The notes under the pieces were generated by a model, which was given only the letters and a program-made list of their open reading frames with translations, was not told the origin of the DNA and did not search any database. This document shows positions 45,306 to 56,052 of a stretch of 64,000 nucleotides of DNA, piece after piece. Origin of the DNA: Aureobasidium sp. EXF-3400 (taxonomy: Eukaryota; Ascomycota; Dothideomycetes; Dothideales; Saccotheciaceae); NCBI GenBank assembly GCA_024195585.1, contig SWBL01000028.1:62001-126000 (forward strand). Direction: 5' to 3'. Made by a program: the position numbers and the translations under genes. Numbering within the stretch: the first letter of the stretch is position 1; every line of letters starts with the position of its first letter.

Positions 45306-46377
45306 ATGAGCGCGCAATTTCCAACACGACCGATATCAAGACTCACAGGGCACAATGGTGACATCTTCCTGTTCCCTCCTCGGTTTTCCAAACTAATGCG
45401 CGTACACAGGCCAAGTGCTCGCCCTCTGCTACAGCGCCGGATCAGGCCAATACGTACGTCGCGCGACAACACCATCTATACAACTACTAGCACACGTCTA
45501 ACGACCACCTCAGCTCTTGACTGGTAGCACCGACCGACACATTCGCCTCTTCAATCCCGCGACCGGCCTCGAAGTACAGAAATACAGCGCCCATGGCTAC
45601 GAAGTGCACGACTTGAGCGTTGCGCAAGACAACGATCGCTTCATCAGTGTAGGCGGCGACAAGACTGTGTTTCTCTGGGACGTCACCACACACCAAACTC
45701 TACGGCGATGGAGTGGTCATGCTGGCCGTATCAACGCCTGTGCCTTTGCCGGCGAAGGAGATTCATTGGTTGTCACTGGTAGTTTTGACTCTACGGTCAA
45801 GATATGGGATTGCAAGCAAAGGAGCGAGAAACCCATTATCACCTTATCGGAAGCTAAGGATGCTGTTTCTTCGATCGCTGTCTCGGGAGCGGAGATTCTG
45901 GCGGGAAGTGTGGATGGCAGGGTTAGGTGTTATGATGTGAGGATGGGGGTGGTTGATCAGGACGTCCTGGGGCATCCGGTCACATCTGTTACGCCTACTG
46001 TCAACAATGACTCTTATCTTGCCAGCACTCTGGACTCGACATTACGCCTTATGGACAAGAGAGATGGTAAATTGCTTCAAGCTTTCCGCCATGCGGAGTT
46101 CAAGAATGAGAAGTATAGATTGAGGTCTACACTGGCTGCTGGAGACAGTCTTGCCATGTCTGGTTCTGAGGATGGATATATCTATGTTTGGGACCTGTTG
46201 ACTGGCAATTTGGCTCACAAGCTCAAGCACTCCGCTCCAGCTCTCACGGACGGCTCCAAACCGTTTGTTTCAATGTCCTCAAAGAGGGACGTGGTCAACT
46301 CGGTTGTCTGGAATCAGCTGAGAAAGGAATGGGCCAGTGCTGGTGGAGATGGCACTGTAGTCGTCTGGGGCACTTGA
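45306..46377 (+). CDS. WD40-repeat protein, WDR83/MORG1 homologue
   Basis: Three exons are modelled: 45306-45357, 45410-45453 and 45514-46377. Introns are 52 bp (GTGACA...CAG, phase 1) and 60 bp (GTACGT...CAG, phase 0), giving 319 residues. Splicing yields the continuous first blade RLTGHNGQVLALCYSAGSGQ, then YLLTGSTDRHIRLFNP. Seven WD-type blades are visible, ending in S-x-D-G-x-(I/V)-x-(V/L)-W-like strands (GGDKTVFLWD, GSFDSTVKIWD, GSEDGYIYVWD, GGDGTVVVWGT). The size and blade sequence match WDR83/MORG1, a small seven-bladed propeller that acts as a scaffold for MAP-kinase modules and is also found with spliceosomes. Which role applies in this fungus is not known. The two tiny first exons (52 and 44 nt) are unusual but give a perfect family-like N-terminus. 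Confidence 0.92.
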
Positions 46378-46470
46378 TGATACCTAACTTTCTATCAATG
46401 AACATTCGTCTGTCTACTCGAGCTCGCCCTTTCTTATCCGCTCTCGCTACTGGGTATGCAACCGTCCAAC

Positions 46471-46789
46471 CCATTTCGAGCTATTAGCATTCCCGACCTT
46501 AGGTCGAGCCATGCCACCTTATCTTCTATTTACCCTCGCTCAGTTTGTCTGTTTCTTCTCGCTACACAGCATGCATACTCACACCATATCGAGTCATTGA
46601 CATCCCACAAGCCTCAAGGTCGAGAACCGCAACGAACTGCGACACCAATCTTCCATTCATCCGTACTTTGGGCCCTTCCCTCCTTGTTTATTCCTCGCTA
46701 CCAGTTCAGACCATGTTCGCTTCCCATTCAAACCATACCGAGTCATTGTCAGTCCCAAACCTCAGGTTCGAGGTGTGTAACGAACTGCC
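46471..46789. repeat. Degenerate direct repeats, two clear copies and one weaker
   Basis: The clearest pair is 46583-46640 and 46732-46789, 149 bp apart: both read ACCATA-C-GAGTCATTG, then a CCCA-A-CCTCA-G block with TCGAG, and end CGAACTGC. A weaker copy at 46471-46514 shares TTCGAG, CATTCCC and AGGTCGAG. Flanking CCTCGCT words also recur before copies 2 and 3, suggesting an original unit of about 110-150 bp. Confidence 0.6.
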
Positions 46790-46797
46790 ATATTAGG

Positions 46798-46813
46798 TTT
46801 GGCCCCGGCCAAA
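46798..46813. repeat. Perfect palindrome TTTGGCC-CC-GGCCAAA
   Basis: Two 7-bp arms are separated by 2 bp, right after the last degenerate repeat copy. It could be a dimeric-protein site or chance. Confidence 0.7.
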
Positions 46814-47145
46814 GCTCGTAAACCAGATCGATCCTTATACGGAGGATCTCTTCGCTCGGCGGGCTTCACCTATCATGGCATACCCGTTGGTCTGGGTCCA
46901 CCTCGGCTTTTCTTGTCTTTTGATGATCGCGTTCGCCTATCATTTGTATGAGGAATCGATCAGTAAACAGTTCGAACAGGTCATAGCCTGTCAACTCATT
47001 GTAGAGTAATGGGACAAGTGCCAGTGAGCGCAACACACCATAGCTTGTATCGAGAGAGTCCTAATATCCGAGACAGATGACCTTATAGGTCGGGTTGATT
47101 GATAGTCATGTCAAACGTTGCTCATTTAAAATCTAATTACTCATC

Positions 47146-50092
47146 TCAACGGCCGTCTCTGAGTGCCTTGAAGTAGATCGCGGAAGTTGTTCCGTAGCTC
47201 ACATCTTGCTGCAATGTGAAAACCTGCTCCATCGGTTCAGTGATCCTCCAGCAATTCGTGTTTTCGCCACCATTGATCGCCCGAGGTGCAGCTATCACTG
47301 CCGTCGCCTCGAAGCTTTCAGCTGCTCGGGCTTCCATTAGTGCCATCCTCTTGCTCGTCTGTTTTGCCTGTGCTTTTGCGCTGGCGCAGAATTGTGCCAG
47401 ATCGTGTAGAGCGGCTATGCTGTCGTTTACGAGATTGATGGTGCGTCCAAAGTCTTCTCTTGGCCCTCCAGCGCTGAGCGTATCGATGGCTGCTGTTATT
47501 CCATAGGCGAAGAAAGGACTCAATAGATTGACTGGGTCTTGACCCTTGCCTGATCCATGGGAGCTCGTACTTCGTACATCGCATACCATCTCGAGCAGTT
47601 GAGTAGCATTTGTGTGCGCGAGACGGATCTGTCGCACTGTCGTATGGGGCGATAAGAGCTCGTGATGGGCATTTCGTGCTGCCTTCAACTGTGAGATATG
47701 ATACAATGCATGCATGGCAATGAGACTTCCCGCATAGCCATGCTGAGTCGCCTCGACAAGTCTTTGTCGACTGTATTGTAGGTGAGGCGGCAATGAAGAT
47801 CTCCAGTCGAATAGCTTGGCCTGAGTATCACCCAGCAAAGATTCGTGGCTTTTGACATAGGATCCCGAGTCTGCGGTCTGTCGAGGTCGTCGGAAAATGA
47901 GTTTCGTTACGTCTGTCCAAAGAGAAGCGATGATCATAGTATATGCCGCCGGACTTGGTGGACTCGCTTTTGGGTCCAGCGATTGTAGACCCATACCTGG
48001 TTGGAAACAATCAAAGAGTGGCGCATCAGAAGTATGGCCTTCTTCGTAAATCTGTTCGTTACAAGGAAGTCGAAGCTCAATATCCTCGAGTTGTATAGCG
48101 CAGAGCAGCCCTCCGCAGAAGCCGTGATATCGCTGATCAAAGTCAGTACGTGTGATGATCCGGAGATTGTATGTGTACTTACATCCACAAGGAAAGCAGT
48201 CCAGAAAGTCCGTCTGCGACACTCCTTAAGCTGCTCACGCGAGAAGCTGAAGTAGCGACGTGCGAACTCGTCCAGATCTTCCCCGCATCCTTCTTCACCA
48301 TTCAGCCGCATCGCGCTGATGATTCTGAGAGCAGAGCCACTCAAATCCCAGCCCGTACTATCCTTGCCAATAAGATGGTTGTATCCGGCTACAAGCAGTC
48401 GAGCTTGCACTATAGCCAGGCTAAACTTGCCATCAATCATAGACACTGCTTGACTAGCTCTATCCGCACAAATCTTGGCGAATGACGAGAACTCGTTCTC
48501 GGCAAAGATAGAACCTAGAGCAAGAACTGCATACAGCACCATACACTCTCGCTGGCACTTGTCGCGGCATTGTCGCACCCAGCGAGTGAAAGCGCCGCGA
48601 GGAAACATGATGCTGACTTCGCGTGCAGACTGTGCAAAGAACAGTTCCACGAAGCGCATAGTGGCTTCAGGGTCGTAGAGATACGGGTCTTGGTCCCAGG
48701 ATGAGGGAGCCAGTTTCTCCGAGAATGCTCGAGGGGGCTGATTGATCATGTCCTCAAGATCGACTCTTTTGCTGTCCTTGCGCTGCCTCTCGATATCGGC
48801 TCCATTGAGAGAATCTGAAGAGACATCCGACCTGCGTCTCTTGACACTCTGAGGTGATTCTTCACGGTTCCAAGTTGGTGGTAGGTTCAACACATCTTGC
48901 TGTGCTGCTTGTGCCGATCGCCTGCGTTTCTGGTTCGGCGCTTCAGCCATGACAATGCTGCCAGAAGATTGGCTCGACCACTCAGCTCTTCCCGCGGGGA
49001 GATTGGGGATGGTCAGCGTTGTGTTGACGAGCTCGACCTGTGATTGGGGGACAGGTTGCCTGCTTTCACTTCTTAGTAGACAGTCGGCGACTGATCTCGG
49101 AGACGCAAACCTGTGGCACTCTCGCTTTGCTTTTTCGCATTGAAGGCAACTCTTCTCGCCAGGCTCACACTTGATCTTCTTCTCACGGCAATTTCTGGTT
49201 TCTATTAGTCACTGATTCTCGAAAGGTCGTCCTGTTCAACCTACAGGCATGCCTGTGCAAGTCTCTTGCGAGCCTTGCCAGCCTTAGTCGTTCCCCAAAG
49301 TGGGTTTACTGGTTCTCCGTCGATGATGGTCGGACAGGTACTACCGTCTTTGAAGACGTAGCACATACCCTCTCCGGGTATGTGGCGTTGACCAACGCAC
49401 TGTAGGCTGTAATTACTAGCTGGGGGCGCACCTCGCATCCCTTGCGTGGCGTTCAAGCGTCTAGCTATGTCACCCTCGTTTTCCTGGCGATAAGGAGAAG
49501 TCGCCTGTGAGTGAGATGGCTCCACAGTGTCCACACCTTGTGTGGAATGGGTTAGCTGCTCCGGTACGTGTGAACTCTGGTAATCTGAGAGCTTGCGAAG
49601 ATGAGGGGGCGGAGGCAGGGCAGGAAGAGAAGGCCTAGCACCGAGAGGAATGATCGGTGTAGGTTGAGAGTAGCGATCAGTTGCAGACACGTCGAGAGAT
49701 AGGCGATGGAAGGGTGGTGGAGTAGGATTATATGGAGTTGCTGGCACTTGAGATGGCCTGCGTTGACCGCTGGCGGAAGAGCCAAGGCTGTCCGACCAAC
49801 TTGGCTGAGAGTTGTTGACTGGTGGCCAATTGGGAGAATATGACGATTGACCGGTCCTCAGAGGCGGACTCAAAAGTTCCTGGAGACCAGGAAGCTGTTG
49901 GCGTGGTTGAACTGGATCGTTCATGCCGGCAGGCAGGTACGGCCTGGGTGCACCTCCCATGCTGACAGGCTCCATTGGTCTCAAGACCCCCGCCTGTACT
50001 ATGGAAGGTTTGTGGTGATTGTCGCTATGCGTCCATGATTGTAGTTGCCGAGAGGGAGTGAAAGCCGACGGACGATCCTGAATTGATGGCAT
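47146..50092 (-). CDS. Zn2Cys6 fungal transcription factor
   Basis: Four exons are modelled on the minus strand: 50092-49245, 49194-49111, 49059-48183 and 48132-47146. Introns are 50 bp (GTAGGT), 51 bp (GTTTGC) and 50 bp (GTAAGT), giving 931 residues. The N-terminal 240 residues are Pro/Ser-rich. A block around CYVFKDGSTCPTIIDGEPVN runs into RKRLAQAC, and the 84-bp second exon encodes almost all of the zinc cluster. Cys spacing is C-x2-C-x6-C-x6-C-x2-C-x6-C (ACLNCREKKIKC, then CLQCEKAKREC), about residues 282-307. Basic NLS-like runs follow (KRRRS). A fungal transcription-factor middle homology region spans about 410-800 (LELFFAQ-like helix, RRTFWTAFLVD then RYHGFCGG across the last splice). 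It should be a nuclear DNA-binding regulator of CGG-type sites. The conserved pre-cluster block is typical of one ascomycete subgroup; targets are unknown. Confidence 0.92.
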
Positions 50093-52089
50093 ATTGATTT
50101 GGAGGACAGACGGTCATGGAAAGCGAAACGCTGACAGGGCCCGATGGTTGTATGTATGAATTGAGAAATGCGTGTGCAGCTTTGGAACTACGGCCGAGAT
50201 TGGGCTAGGAACGATGATAGGGAGCAACGGTGACAATGAAATCATACCGTGCGCGAGAAGCCGGTCAGAAATAGCCGGAGCTGACGTTAAGAGGACATGC
50301 GCCACCTGGGAAATTAAAGTTTGCGGGACTAAACAACCGATAGGGACAAGTTCGCTAGGCGGGAGTGATGCTGATCTCTGAGCTGGTGTGGAGAGGATTT
50401 AGATCCTTCAAGATGCAGGATCGAAATACCAAGACCGTACCGTGCGAGCCGCCAGATGTTGAGGTCAGGGCAGAATGCGTGCTCGATCCGTCTTGTCACG
50501 CGAATGAGGATGTATTCTATGTCTCAGACGTTGTTTGAACCGATTATGCGAAATATATATGCACCAATTTAGGATGGCTCGACGAAACCTTGCAACTACA
50601 GACGATCCGGGTGTCGTCTTTGTACCGGACAGCTAGGGTCTGGTGACTACTCGACGCCGGCAACAAACTAGGGCAGGTACAGCGAGTGGTTCTCTTTCCC
50701 GGCTCATTGCAATAACGGATCCTGGTGAGACTGTCCAGGCAGTTGGTGATACTCCCGAGACCGATCGGACAAACGCCTCGCGCGAGTCTGAAGCTAATCA
50801 TCTCGGATTTCCTCCGGCGTGTAAATGTCAATTCTGAATAGTAGGCAATTCAAAGCGATTATGTCCACGAATGAATTGGTCCGCGATTGGCGGGTCTTTC
50901 AGAGCCCCGGCCTGGGTGGGCTCAACCTGCTGCAGCACACTTGTATACGAAATAGGGCACAGTGGGCAGAAGGAGTCGTCGAACGAGTCAGTCCTACCAC
51001 AGGGCCGTCGGCCAAGGCTCAAGTAGGTAAAACGCTTTTGCGTGTTGAGACTGGTTTGCATCTCCGCCTCCACACTATTGTCGAATCACTGTTACCTACT
51101 TGGCTCAACAGAGACAAGACATAGCATGGGATTGATCGGGATGGCCGGCATGGTACCCTGCAGAACGCCAACCCATCCTTTGGACGATGTCTGTCACTGC
51201 TGAGCTGGTTCCGCGATGGCTCTCGTTCTAGGTCATGGTCCATTTGCTAAACAATTCCCGTCGGCCCGTCCAACTGTGCATTCGAATCAAGCGAGGGCCA
51301 GAAGCACACGTGAACTGGCCCTATCATTCGACCGAGAATTTGCGCAAACTAGCATCACTGATCAGTCAACCAGCTAATTATTTACCTGCCTAATCAAATA
51401 GTGATCTGAGTTGGCATCCGTACATGTTTGGCGTATCACTGAGGCGCCCCAACCTTCATGATGCATTTCAGATGCAGCAAGCCCTCTCGACATTTCCCCT
51501 CCAACGGAAACCCGAGTTGGCGATTACCACACGGAGACGGACAGGGCCACCGTGTGATACAATATATTAGCGACGACAACCGCGCCATAGGATCTTTCCA
51601 GTACCACCTCGGTAAGCTGCCATAATTCTCCTGCATGATCATCAGAATGAAATCCAATCCAAGGCAGTGCCGTCTCCCGCCACATGTGATGGTCGTGACT
51701 CCTACACAAACGTAGACGTTTATGTATGCGTTATGCGATTGACCTCCAACGTGGACGACTGATCGACATGATGATCTGCCCTGTTCGTAAGTTGTTGTCG
51801 CAGCCTTCATGCAGAACAGCATCCTGTACGTGCGCAACGAATCTATTAAAGTTAGCTAGTGGGGTTAGAAGTACATGCGAGCCTGTGACGGATTCGCACC
51901 AAGACCAACGCCGTTTCTATCGAGTGGCACTTGAGATGGGTGGCGGCCGTCGGCTCTGCTAGACGTGGCCGTCGGGGGCCATAAACAGGACCCTAACCAA
52001 TACCACGCGATGCGTGGCTGCGTCGCAGATGTTTGATGACAAGAACGCCCCGTGTCAATAATCTGGACCGACGACATGAGATCCTGATC

Positions 52090-52113
52090 GAGTCGGAGTC
52101 GGAGTCGGAGTCG
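52090..52113. repeat. Hexanucleotide microsatellite (GAGTCG)4
   Basis: Four perfect tandem copies of GAGTCG lie in the gene-poor region. Confidence 0.9.
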
Positions 52114-52999
52114 ATTTCCGAGTAATTACTGCGTAAGTGCATTGCCTGTGTTCATGTGTCGCCAGTGCGCGGTTCCGACGACCTGGATAGTCTGTCGTGA
52201 TTCCACATCGTTGGTACAGTCCAAAGTGGCTAGTCCCTCGCCATCTCCTTCCTCAAATCTGACTAACTGCCTGCAGTTACATTCGATCGCCATGTCATCT
52301 TGCTACGTAATCTCGACATGGCTTTCAATGGTGAGATGAGTGAAGTGGTGTGGTTTGGGGGGTCTGGACTCTCGTTCACGTAGAGTACGTCAACACATGT
52401 CACGGGAAGTTGTACAGCGGAGGCTGCGGAGCTGTCAAGCAACGAGCCCTCAGAACAACGTGTAGAACCTTGAGTGACAGCAGTTTACACGAGCACTCAG
52501 TGGAGAGGCTCAAGTTAAGGTGAGGTCATTGCCTTTAACTCGCGGCGCCATGAAGACTATTTGAAATCATGTCCAGACGGTAGCGATCAAACTCAAGTAT
52601 TCCTCCAGATCCTGGTGTGTCTGACGAACGGTCAAAGGGTTCTGCCAGGATACACAGGTACCGTAGATACGTTCCGCCCTAATTTATTGACTCGAGGGAG
52701 TGCCGTTACGACTCCACGAGCTCGGCTCCATGCCTGAAGCATGAATAAGCCATGAGTTGTAGCAAAAAGTCAATTATGATTAGACTTTCCAATCCGACAT
52801 AGAAAATGGTCGGTGAAAAACGAAAAGCTTGAAAGAAGATGAGACTAGTTCAGTTCATACCGCAGAGAAATCAGGATATACAGTACTACACCTCCGTCAT
52901 GTAGCGATATATATGGTACTAACCGTCTCTTACCGCGCAACTGCATGACGAATGGCAGCTCCATAATCATACCTACGAAACCCGAACTCGCCCGCGAGA

Positions 53000-53018
53000 G
53001 GTTATTGTTTCAATAACC
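53000..53018. repeat. Perfect hairpin, 8-bp arms
   Basis: GGTTATTG, a TTT loop, then CAATAACC: a perfect stem-loop within the gene-poor region. Function unknown; it could be chance. Confidence 0.7.
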
Positions 53019-54683
53019 GCAGGATGCAGCCAAGGGGTGGCCTGTTGTTGTCTAGACCGCTGTAGCTGGGAGACAACCAGAGCAAGGTTGACTAGTCACT
53101 TCTCCCCAATACTCCATAGTGGATTACTGATAGACTGGCACGAGAAGGATAAACCATTACGGCGGATCTGTAGGATGCAACATTGCAACGACTGGTTCAA
53201 CCCGAGACACCGTACACGGGCACGACAAGACACCTGTTTTCAACCTGCACATCGCTAACGATATATTGTGACTTGGTTGGAGAATGAGCGTTAAGATGAG
53301 AAGAGGTCACACCGGGAGAATCGACGATGAAAACTGAGCAGCCATCATCCTTATGATGCTACCTTGCAATTACTGGATTGCACTGCAGAGCACTGCCGTA
53401 CGAAGTTCGATTGGATCGAGTCGGAAGATGGCACTGCCAATCAGGTGGATTATGGATAGTGAGTCCAGCAGTAGTGCCCTCAGCAAGGTTTGACCGAAGA
53501 AAAAGAGGATGCCCGCTGGCTCACCGACGGGTATAATCAGCCGATGAGAGTTTCGGCAGACAACAGTAAAGTTATGTGCCAATTGAGATCAGGGCACCAG
53601 GAGAACAGGAGTCGTGGATAGGCAAAGTTCTGCGATTCGCTACAATTTTCTCATTAATGATACTTTCGGCATGAGGTGTGAATCACAGCGGCTGTTGTTA
53701 AGTTTGGACAAGTACCGAATCATGACCTACATAAGCATAGCTGTTAAGTTTTAGCTAATGGACACGCACCGTAAGGGATCTCAGCGAAGTCTTGCAAGTT
53801 GGTCAAAGACTGTTCTCAAGCAAAAGTCTGCAGAGAACAGGGTGTCGTCCTCTTGCTGTAGAAAGCAGGGAAAGCCGTACGTGCAGTCTGTTTGATAGTA
53901 CTTGGCTGGCTGATCACTCCTCCTGGCCTTGGTAACACTGTTGATTCGCTGCAACGTCTGAACAGGCATGCGCATAGTGATCCGCAACATCTTCAGGAGA
54001 TGCATGCACGATACATAACCTTGCAGACCCCAGAGCATGATGAAGATGCCAGCTAAGGTGATACCGTGGTAGGCGATTGCCCTGCAGGTTTGCGCCGGCG
54101 GCCGGTTTACGGGTGCAGAGGACGGCATGGAAGGATGAAGGCATGGACGTCGACCAAACGAAGCAGAAGATGCACATGTGTCGACATGGCAGAAAGCAGC
54201 AGCCTGACTCGGCGGTCTTGACTTGACGAGAGGCAGCAATATGGCGCGGCGAAGTCAAAGACGAACAAATTCAAGTTTCAATGGATCAAAAGACAAACAC
54301 ACCGACCTGTCTTGATATGACGGCGCGGTCAGGCGCCAGGAGCTTATCAAAACGAGTGACCAAGCGATATAGTGCTTCCCGCTCAGTTCGATGGCACCGC
54401 TTCGGCTGCACCAAGCAGCTAGCTGACGCACACATCTGGACATGACGAGCATGGTGCAGTCGGAAATGCTGCACAAGCAGAAGAACAGAGTAGAAAAGAA
54501 AATAGATGTGGCCCTGAATATGAAACCCAAACAAGCCATAGGTCACGGCAATAATGGGCGATTAACGACGGGCAATTTCAGTCTAGAAACCTGGCAAATG
54601 GGTGCGCCTGACAGAATGCCAGACTATAGAAACCACCGGTATATCAAAGATGTCTCCAAGCGGTGGGTGAACCAGGTCCCATG

Positions 54684-54714
54684 GTAAGAAAGAAAGAAGG
54701 AAGAAAAGAAATCG
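54684..54714 (+). promoter_or_regulatory. GA-rich tract upstream of sdhC
   Basis: A run of almost pure A/G (AAGAAAGAAAG units) lies about 165-195 bp before the sdhC start. Purine tracts at this position often mark nucleosome-depleted fungal promoters; inference only. Confidence 0.4.
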
Positions 54715-54879
54715 GAAAGCGAAGATTTTGTAGTGGACGGATGCAGGGGTAATTGCGGACAGCTGATTGGTTGGAGAGGCTAGCCGCGGCTATTGGTGAC
54801 TTCCATGTCCGGGATTCGATGCTTGCATACCAAGAGAGCGACTTGCTATTGCCCTTGACACGATCATCACACATTCAAG

Positions 54880-55553
54880 ATGCTTGCTCAGAGACTCGGT
54901 TTGCAAACAGCGCGCCGCTGTACGTCTGCTGTATCTATACCTACAATCATCATGCGCTAACGCAGCAGCAGTGGCGGTCCGCCAGTCCTCGCTCCTCTCG
55001 TCGCGCACTCCCCAGCTGCTCTCTTCCGCCGGTCTCGTCCAGCAAAGGTACGCCATGCCTCTTCATGCGCCGCAGTAGCTCTTCTCAATCTCACACATAT
55101 ACCATCCACAGACACGCCGCTTTCCAGAGCGTTTCCGACTCGGAGGCCTCGCAACAAATCCTCGCCAAGCAGCGCCTGAACCGCCCCGTCTCGCCTCACT
55201 TGGGCATCTACAAGCCCCAGATCACCTGGTACGGCTCTGCCCTCAACCGTGTCACCGGCGTCGCCCTCTCCGGCACCTTCTACCTCTTCGGTCTCTCATA
55301 CCTGATCGCTCCTGCCTTTGGCTGGCACGTTGAGTCTGCCAGTCTTGCTGCCTCTTTCGCTGCATGGCCTGCTGCTCTTGCCATCTTCGCCAAGCTGGTT
55401 GCTAGTTTCCCTTTCACCTACCACTCGTTCAATGGTCTGCGCCATTTGATGTGGGACTTGGGCAAGGGAATCACCAACAAGCAGGTTCAGGTGACTGGAT
55501 GGACTGTTGTTGGTCTGAGTGTTGTTACCAGCTTCCTCCTGGCTCTCATCTAG
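54880..55553 (+). CDS. sdhC: Succinate dehydrogenase cytochrome b560 subunit (SdhC/Sdh3), mitochondrial
   Basis: Three exons are modelled: 54880-54919, 54966-55047 and 55112-55553. Introns are 46 bp (GTACGT, CTAAC branch, phase 1) and 64 bp (GTACGC...CAG, phase 2), giving 187 residues. The 40-nt first exon gives MLAQRLGLQTARR, a typical mitochondrial presequence start. The first acceptor is a triple CAGCAGCAG, so the presequence may vary by one or two residues. The mature part has LNRPVSPHLGIYKP (family signature), ITWYGSALNRVTGVALSG, and YHSFNGLRHLMWDLGKG with the heme-b axial His. Three hydrophobic spans are evident. This subunit anchors complex II in the inner membrane and binds heme b and ubiquinone. 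Its function links by quinone to the SQR at 22.7 kb. It converges on cdc23, with 396 bp between stops. Confidence 0.93.
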
Positions 55554-55949
55554 ATATTCCGTTTCTCTCTTTCTTGTTCCTATATCCGACTTTGGTCCTC
55601 TTTCATGAATATGTATTCTTCAACTTGACCTTTTTCATGATCGCGTTCTGAACATGATGCCTTACATCCACATACACGACTTTCAATCTGCCTCTCACTG
55701 ACCATCGGCTTCTGATCTGGGTCTTACATATCTGACCCTCTGAGAGGCTCTGCTGCCTCTACCTCAACTCCATCCTGACAAAATTCGTTCGCCAATTCCG
55801 AGGTCTTCTTCATGAATGTATTCATCACTTGACCTTTTCTACGAGGGTATTTTGAACACGATCATGCGTCGAATGTCGAGTTCTGCCATGATCTTAAACT
55901 GATTGCAGTATCAGAGTAGACTATTCTGCCTTCTCATCCACCCACTCTC
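55554..55949. other. Convergent intergenic region carrying a decayed cdc23 tail
   Basis: This lies between the sdhC and cdc23 stop codons. Most of it belongs to an old tandem duplication that includes the cdc23 3' end (see repeat and pseudogene entries). Confidence 0.6.
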
Positions 55950-56052
55950 TCACTGACCATCGGCTTCCAACCTAGCCCTCACATCCCTGACCAGAGCTTT
56001 TGCCTCTTCCACCTCAACTCCATCTTGACACAACTCATTCGCCAACTCAGAC
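55595..56052. repeat. Ancient tandem duplication spanning the cdc23 3' end
   Basis: Unit A (about 55595-55802) and unit B (about 55803-56052) align along their lengths. Both begin GTC-TC-TTCATGAAT, continue with ACTTGACCTTTT and TGAACA-GAT, then CTCTCACTGACCATCGGCTT and CCTCAACTCCATC-TGACA, and end ATTCGCCAA-TC or GTTCGCCAA-TC. Unit B contains the true last about 34 codons of cdc23 and its 3' flank. Unit A is the decayed copy. About 47 bp of indel difference separates them. Confidence 0.8.
55695..55801 (-). pseudogene. Decayed duplicate of the cdc23 C-terminal coding end
   Basis: Read on the minus strand, this segment gives [18 protein letters not shown] where the intact cdc23 gene has [18 protein letters not shown]. 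Alignment then breaks at indels and a stop (TAA). The DNA still matches through the original stop-codon region (CTCTCACTGACCATCGGC). It is a gene fragment only about 35 codons long, 3' of the functional gene, left by a local tandem duplication. It is unlikely to be translated. Confidence 0.8.

Larger units (their letters stand above)
46378..47145. other. Convergent 3' intergenic region with degenerate repeats
   Basis: These 768 bp lie between the convergent WD40 and Zn2Cys6 genes. It holds degenerate repeats (46471-46789) and a 7-bp-arm palindrome (46798-46813), listed separately. No gene seen. Confidence 0.5.
50093..54879. other. 4.8-kb gene-poor region
   Basis: No frame here shows a recognisable domain. 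The longest frames (about 130-150 codons, minus strand, 51.4-51.8 and 53.8-54.2 kb) have poor composition or unsupported starts. A pair of hydrophobic minus-strand frames at 53.8-54.5 kb might be a small membrane-protein gene but lacks convincing splice signals. Base composition looks mixed rather than AT-rich, so heavy RIP decay is not obvious. A hexamer microsatellite and a perfect hairpin lie inside. The Zn2Cys6 and SdhC promoters must be at the two ends. Confidence 0.45.

Noticed and set aside
51436..51837. 133-codon minus-strand frame in the gene-poor region
   Set aside because: Cys/Gly/Arg-rich without pattern; no domain or splice support.
53781..54539. Possible small multi-span membrane-protein gene on the minus strand (hydrophobic frames at 54255-54539 and 53781-54239)
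   Set aside because: The first frame has an ATG and a hydrophobic run, but the only nearby donor is GTCGGT and no junction gives a family-like protein. Left as a candidate only.
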